This document shows, piece by piece, positions 51,237 through 54,881 of a stretch of 54,881 nt of DNA (the first letter of the stretch is position 1; every line of letters begins with the position of its first letter). The stretch comes from Maritimibacter alkaliphilus HTCC2654. GTDB taxonomy: Bacteria > Pseudomonadota > Alphaproteobacteria > Rhodobacterales > Rhodobacteraceae. Below the pieces are notes generated by a model. That model was not told the origin of the DNA. It searched no databases and saw only the letters and a list, made by a program, of their open reading frames with translations. The stretch spans positions 50,968-105,848 of the forward strand of contig NZ_CH902580.1 of NCBI RefSeq assembly GCF_000152805.1, written 5' to 3'. The position numbers and the translations under genes are program-made.

Positions 51237-51788
51237 CACGTGCTCCTGTGCATGTCTACGTTTCGCTTGTGCGATACGTGTTGATAGACGCGCGATTGAG
51301 AGCCTCGCGCTTGGGTTGGTCGCTCTACCAGAGTTCGTGAAAATATTCTGACCCACAGAGTGAACCGGCCGCGATGGCACGTGGAAACTGGTAGGGCGGC
51401 GGGAGATCAATCGCGGCGGATGCGCCAACACGTCACCATCGGTGCTGGGCAGCGCGCCAGAGCCATTCTCCGGGCCGTAGGGTGCCCGTCTTGCCTTTCC
51501 GGCTGTCCAACACTGGCCCAAAAGAAGAGCGCCTCTACGGTCCGTTTTTTGGGGGTTTGCGCGACGCAGGATTTTGACGTGCCGTAGGCAAAAACATCGC
51601 CTTTCCTAAACCCGATGTCAGCCTATCCCGTGGCGGCCTGAGGGGGCGTCTGTCCAATCCCATCTCTCGACCTGAATGTGGGATCACTTACGCCATTGAA
51701 CGTCGCGCGGCATTCCGTCGGGACAGGAAACGGACCTCAGACAGGGCACCAGACCGCGCCAAAGGGGCAGGGGCCAGGACGGGCACAT
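51237..51788. other. Gene-poor region
   Basis: About 550 bp without a supported gene. It contains the likely promoter of the XRE gene at its left edge and a T-rich stretch (GTCCGTTTTTTGGGGG) near 51540. Nothing else stands out. Confidence 0.35.
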
Positions 51789-51806
51789 TTTATCGTGCAC
51801 GATAAA
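51789..51806. promoter_or_regulatory. Perfect 18-bp operator palindrome, copy 1
   Basis: TTTATCGTGCACGATAAA is fully symmetric and repeated exactly at 51842-51859. Centre-to-centre distance is 53 bp, about five helical turns, so both face the same side. It lies upstream of the XRE regulator at 51915, the likely binder. Confidence 0.8.
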
Positions 51807-51841
51807 TAATGAGGCTGGAGATCACATATAGCATGGACCAA

Positions 51842-51859
51842 TTTATCGTGCACGATAAA
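51842..51859. promoter_or_regulatory. Perfect 18-bp operator palindrome, copy 2
   Basis: An identical second copy of TTTATCGTGCACGATAAA, 56 bp before the ATG at 51915. Two equal operators in phase suggest cooperative, looped autorepression. Confidence 0.8.
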
Positions 51860-51914
51860 AATGCGACCAGAAAGCCGCCTTGAGGCTTGTCGAACTGCTC
51901 ACCCTGGAGACCGG

Positions 51915-52157
51915 ATGCCTGATACGAACCAACAGGAAATCTGGGCCGAACGCGTCGGCGTAGCGCTTCGAGCTCGTCGGCTGGACCTGGGTCTCACGCT
52001 TCAGGATCTGTCCCGACTGTCCGGGTCCACCGTTGCGTCGCTGTCGCTCATCGAGAGGGGCAAGAGAGACGTGAAACTGTCCACCCTTGTTGCACTGGCC
52101 GCGTCGCTCCGGACTGATCTGGCGGCCGTGTTGAGGGCGGACGGGTCAGGGGCGTGA
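51915..52157 (+). CDS. XRE-family regulator (HipB-like)
   Basis: 80 residues from the ATG at 51915, with GGAGA five bases before; an ATG at 51861 abuts the operator and lacks a ribosome site. The helix-turn-helix is ALRARRLDLGLTLQDLSRLS, then GSTVASLSLIERGKRDVKLS and TLVALAASLRTDL. The size and twin palindromes resemble HipB-type autorepressors, but no hipA follows. A lone regulator or an orphan antitoxin is therefore likely. Confidence 0.85.
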   Translation: MPDTNQQEIWAERVGVALRARRLDLGLTLQDLSRLSGSTVASLSLIERGKRDVKLSTLVALAASLRTDLAAVLRADGSGA

Positions 52158-52208
52158 TCCCGGATGTTGAGCACTCCTGATGCCGACCCGGCGGCTGGTG
52201 CGTCCGTG

Positions 52209-52448
52209 TCAGTCCTCGAAGCGGATCGACTGCGCAGTGATCCACCTGGGGCCATCGACACTGGGGGCGGACATGCGAACGCCCAAACCTCTGCGAACGC
52301 ATGCGGCAACCTCTGCCAAGTCTGCTACGCGTATGTAATCCGCTTCCCTTTTTGACGGCGAAACCACATACATCCCGTCGGGGTGGCGATGGGGGCTAAG
52401 CGTCGTGCCCTTTTGGGGTCCACGCGACACCTTTGCGGTGATCTTCAT
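52209..52448 (-). CDS. Small hypothetical protein
   Basis: 79 residues from the ATG at 52448, with GAGGAG upstream at good spacing. The sequence reads MKITAKVSRGPQKGTTLSPH and later YIRVADLAEVAACVRRGLGV. A beta-rich N-terminus and a short helix can be guessed; no family is recognised. It points back towards the HipB-like gene, convergent with it. Confidence 0.6.
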   Translation of the reverse strand: MKITAKVSRGPQKGTTLSPHRHPDGMYVVSPSKREADYIRVADLAEVAACVRRGLGVRMSAPSVDGPRWITAQSIRFED

Positions 52449-53214
52449 AGTATCTGCTCCTCTTCGCCACGCATGCGCGTCGCTCAATACGTGGAAAGAT
52501 GATGCGCTTGGGGTTTGGTCAAGGCTTCCATCTCGCCTGGTTCGCCGTCTCGGTATCGTGCGGGGATAGCGTGGCCCCTTCATGAGGCCCTCTCGATACC
52601 GTCGCTTTGATGTTCACGATGTTCTCGCCCTGTCTAATGCACTGCCCTCCGCGACCGGAACTGGTGACCTGCCTGTGGTCTCAGCGAGATCCGTGCCTTG
52701 AGGCATTGGTTGACGGACGGGCGTAGGATACGACGGGTCTTCGCTTACCCTGAATTGCGCCGTCTCGGTCCTTGTGATCAACTGATCGCATCCTCCCTGC
52801 TGGATCGCGCCCTGTGCCGCGATCTGGATCCCGGCCGCCAGGCGCCTTCCCCCGGTGCCTGGCGGTTCCGGTCGACCTCGGGGTCGGATCTTTGCGGCAC
52901 TGGAGACGGTTCGGTGGACGCAGTTCGTGCTTTGCCTGTCCTCGGCGCAAATCCAGGTCAGACACATGGCGAGCTTGAAGAAACCCCGTGGAAAAAACAT
53001 GCGATTCCGCACGGGAATAGCCCGGGGATACGAGGGGGTTGCGCCTTCAAGATGCGCGCCGTTGTTTTGGGGTGGTGTCGTAAAGCATTGAGAAAAGGAT
53101 GAGAATTGCCCGTCCAGGGCGACCCGCGTCATCGCTCTTGCAAGCGCCACGTGCTGAGTTGGACGGCGAGAGCAAGACCCGTGGCCACCACGAGGACAAC
53201 GACCGTCGGCATGA
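52449..53214. other. Gene-poor region
   Basis: About 770 bp with no supported gene. Open frames on both strands are long only because of the high GC content; they lack ribosome sites. A 27-codon minus-strand frame at about 53133-53213 (MPTVVVLVVATGLALAVQLS) looks like a membrane segment but cannot be confirmed. Confidence 0.35.
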
Positions 53215-53385
53215 AAGAATGAAGCCTATGCCGCTGATCCGGCGTCACAGGCGAACAATGTGAAGGCGTTGAAGGGCGGGGCGGGCATTCGCCTTTGGGT
53301 TGGTGACTGGCGCGTGATCATGGATGACGACGGGACTGTGCTGGCGGTTCTGGCAATTGGGCCGCGTGGTGGAGTCTATGACTGA
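53215..53385 (+). pseudogene. RelE/HigB-type toxin, N-terminally truncated
   Basis: The frame reads EAYAADPASQANNVKALKGG, then GIRLWVGDWRVIMDDDGTVL, AVLAIGPRGGVYD and a stop at 53385. This is the C-terminal half of a RelE/ParE-fold toxin (R-L-x-V-G-D-W-R-V, then the RGG-x-YD end). An in-frame TGA lies just upstream at 53212, and no N-terminal half precedes it. The antitoxin follows after 12 bp. The toxin is probably dead. Confidence 0.82.
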
Positions 53386-53397
53386 GGAGTTGAAAAC

Positions 53398-53739
53398 ATG
53401 GCTGACATGGTGACCATTCCGCGTGCGGAATACGACCGGCTCGTCGCGGCGGCCGAAGTGCTGTCGGACATCGACGCTTATGATCGTGCCAAGACGGCGT
53501 TGGCGACGGGCGAGGAGGAACTGATCCCCGCCGAATATGTGGATCGGATCCTGAACGGCGAAAGCCCCCTGCGCGTCTGGCGCGCCTATCGCGGGCTGAC
53601 GCAGGTCAAGCTGAGCGAGATGTCCGGCGTGAACCGCGTGCAGATCGCCGACATCGAGGCGGGGCGCAAAAACGGGTCCGTCGCCACGCTCAAGGCGCTG
53701 GCCGGGGCGCTCGGGGTGACCATCGACGAGATCGTTTGA
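53398..53739 (+). CDS. XRE-type antitoxin (HigA-like)
   Basis: 113 residues from the ATG at 53398, with GAGGAG upstream. The N-terminal half has a short antitoxin-like helix (MVTIPRAEYDRLVAAAEVLS). The helix-turn-helix is WRAYRGLTQVKLSEMSGVNR, VQIADIEAGRKNGSVATLKA. It follows the truncated toxin in the toxin-first order of HigBA. It is intact and may still protect against a related toxin elsewhere or repress a promoter. Confidence 0.88.
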   Translation: MADMVTIPRAEYDRLVAAAEVLSDIDAYDRAKTALATGEEELIPAEYVDRILNGESPLRVWRAYRGLTQVKLSEMSGVNRVQIADIEAGRKNGSVATLKALAGALGVTIDEIV

Positions 53740-53980
53740 GGCAAGCTAACAAGCCTTTGAATGTAGTCCCCACAGCCGCGCGAGAAGGAAATCTCAGTTT
53801 CTGCCTTAATTGCGATCCGTGTGTATTCAGCGCAGGACCCGCCAGTTTTAATAGTGCAAGTCGCTATCCACTATGCTTTCGCCGCGACTTGCTCGAGCGA
53901 CGGTTCTGGGCCGTGCCTTCTGAAGGCCAGAGTGCTACAGGTCCGCAAGACTTGAAGTTCACAAAAGGGTACTTAACCAA
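53740..53980. other. Leader of the DMT transporter gene
   Basis: 241 bp with lower GC than the neighbours. GCAAGTCGC at 53856-53864 and GCGACTTGC at 53884-53892 form a perfect 9-bp inverted repeat with a 19-bp loop, so a structured leader or operator is possible. No gene seen. Confidence 0.4.
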
Positions 53981-54826
53981 ATGCACTCCTCGAGCTTGCT
54001 GCGACTTGCAGGTGTTGTTTTCGCAGCGGTCACGTTTGTTGTGATAGGCGATACCGCCGGAAAGTTGCTAACCGCGCGTGGCGTCGATCCATTTTTCATT
54101 GCCTGGACCAGGTTTGCTTTGGCCGCGGCTGTTCTATTGCCGTTCAGCGGGCTTACTTTGCGCGAACTCCCAAACTTGCGTGACTGGCGCGTCCTGGTTC
54201 GCGGGACATTCATCACTATCGGTATTTGCTGTATTCTCACCGCCCTGCGCACGGAACCTATCGCAAACGTTTTTGGCGCATTCTTTGTCGGCCCAATCGT
54301 CTCGTATGTTCTGGCGACACTGTTTATGGGGGAGAAGCCTTCCCGAAGTCGAAGCATGCTACTGGCACTAGGTTTTCTAGGCGTTCTGCTTGTCGTTAAG
54401 CCAGGATTTGGAGCGTCTACCGGGATGGTCTTCGCTCTCGCAGCAGGCGGCTGCTATGGCGCTTACCTTGCAATGACGCGGACCGTCGCGGGTCTTTATC
54501 GACTGAGATTCTTGCTGATGTCGCAACTCATCGTTGGCTCTATTCTACTGACACCATTTGGGCTGACCGTGAGCTTCCCAGATTTCGGGCAGCCTATCGT
54601 GGTATTTATCATTGCGAGCGCGCTTAGCTCTGCTCTTGGAAACTTCCTACTGGTGGTGGCGAGCAAGTCCGCTGAAGCCAGCTTGGTAGCGCCGCTTGTC
54701 TACAGCCAGTTATTCTCGGCGACAGTTGCAGGGCTGCTTGTGTTTGAGGAGTTGCCCGATGGCTATGCCATGCTCGGGCTAATGTTGATCGCAATTTCTG
54801 GCTTCGGCTCGCTGTTATCATCATAA
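53981..54826 (+). CDS. DMT-family transporter (EamA domains)
   Basis: 281 residues with about ten hydrophobic spans arranged as two EamA units. The first repeat is seen in DTAGKLLTARGVDPFFIAWT and RFALAAAVLLPF, with the FGAFFVGPIVSYVLATLFMG segment after it; the second in FALAAGGCYGAYLAMTR. It ends in LMLIAISGFGSLLSS. Such proteins export metabolites or amino acids; the substrate is not readable. The lower GC of this gene suggests it is acquired. Confidence 0.88.
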   Translation: MHSSSLLRLAGVVFAAVTFVVIGDTAGKLLTARGVDPFFIAWTRFALAAAVLLPFSGLTLRELPNLRDWRVLVRGTFITIGICCILTALRTEPIANVFGAFFVGPIVSYVLATLFMGEKPSRSRSMLLALGFLGVLLVVKPGFGASTGMVFALAAGGCYGAYLAMTRTVAGLYRLRFLLMSQLIVGSILLTPFGLTVSFPDFGQPIVVFIIASALSSALGNFLLVVASKSAEASLVAPLVYSQLFSATVAGLLVFEELPDGYAMLGLMLIAISGFGSLLSS

Positions 54827-54881
54827 GCAGCTCGTCACGTTTAAGCTGCTGTCATCCAGTCCGTTGTCTCAGAAACACTGG

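Noticed and set aside
52614-53150. 178-residue minus-strand frame and overlapping plus frame
   Set aside because: Both strands are open over the same stretch, neither has a ribosome site, and codon use looks random.
1-54881. CRISPR arrays, rRNA and tRNA genes
   Set aside because: Looked for short regular repeats with spacers and for conserved RNA-gene sequences; none were found by eye.

Overview
The window looks alphaproteobacterial, most likely Rhodobacteraceae. It is GC-rich overall, uses strong GGAGG-type ribosome sites, and carries a DnaA-like/ParAB plasmid module, a RepC-type remnant, a complete PQQ operon and psd-pssA phospholipid genes. No rRNA, tRNA or CRISPR array was seen. Because it mixes housekeeping genes (panBCD, psd-pssA, pqqABCDE) with plasmid replication and partition genes, the molecule is best read as a chromid or as a chromosome with integrated plasmid material. 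The sequence alone does not decide this.

Layout. 1-2298 (minus) is a fatty-acid or organic-acid catabolic operon: acyl-CoA dehydrogenase, MaoC hydratase and, nearby, etfB (cut by the window edge). 2.4-4.0 kb is a nest of broken insertion sequences. 4.0-12.2 kb is an aromatic or xenobiotic-type catabolic island: two paralogous Rieske oxygenases, a ferredoxin-fused reductase, a MarR regulator and a three-gene ABC importer, tied together by four copies of a CAAATT-N8-AATTTG operator-like palindrome. 12.6-13.9 kb holds a dead acyl-CoA dehydrogenase tail and more IS3 debris. 13.97-20.3 kb is a replicon-maintenance block: DnaA-like initiator, parA, parB, three near-identical 22-bp parS-like palindromes, a tyrosine recombinase with a candidate core site, a DUF1403-type protein and scpB.

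20.4-26.3 kb is a defence and stability island: a four-gene, translationally coupled CBASS-like operon (CD-NTase, short E2-like protein, HNH-SAVED effector, and an unassigned protein with PD-(D/E)XK-like residues), then a PIN-domain toxin-antitoxin pair and a WGR protein. 26.4-28.5 kb is psd, pssA and a PmtA-like methyltransferase. 28.5-31.9 kb is a TPP-riboswitch-controlled thiamine-precursor ABC transporter, preceded by a stray copy of the panC 3' end. 32-36 kb holds an MBL hydrolase, a decayed repC, a Fic protein and a LysR regulator. 36.1-40.4 kb is pqqABCDE plus an S33 peptidase. 40.4-42.6 kb is panCB with divergent panD, followed by a PAS-LuxR regulator.

43.5-53.8 kb is an accessory region of mostly unrecognised genes. 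It includes an array of related small proteins whose leaders carry similar stem-loops, a possible rolling-circle-type initiator, two XRE regulators (one behind twin perfect palindromes), and a toxin-antitoxin locus whose toxin is truncated. A DMT-family exporter closes the window.
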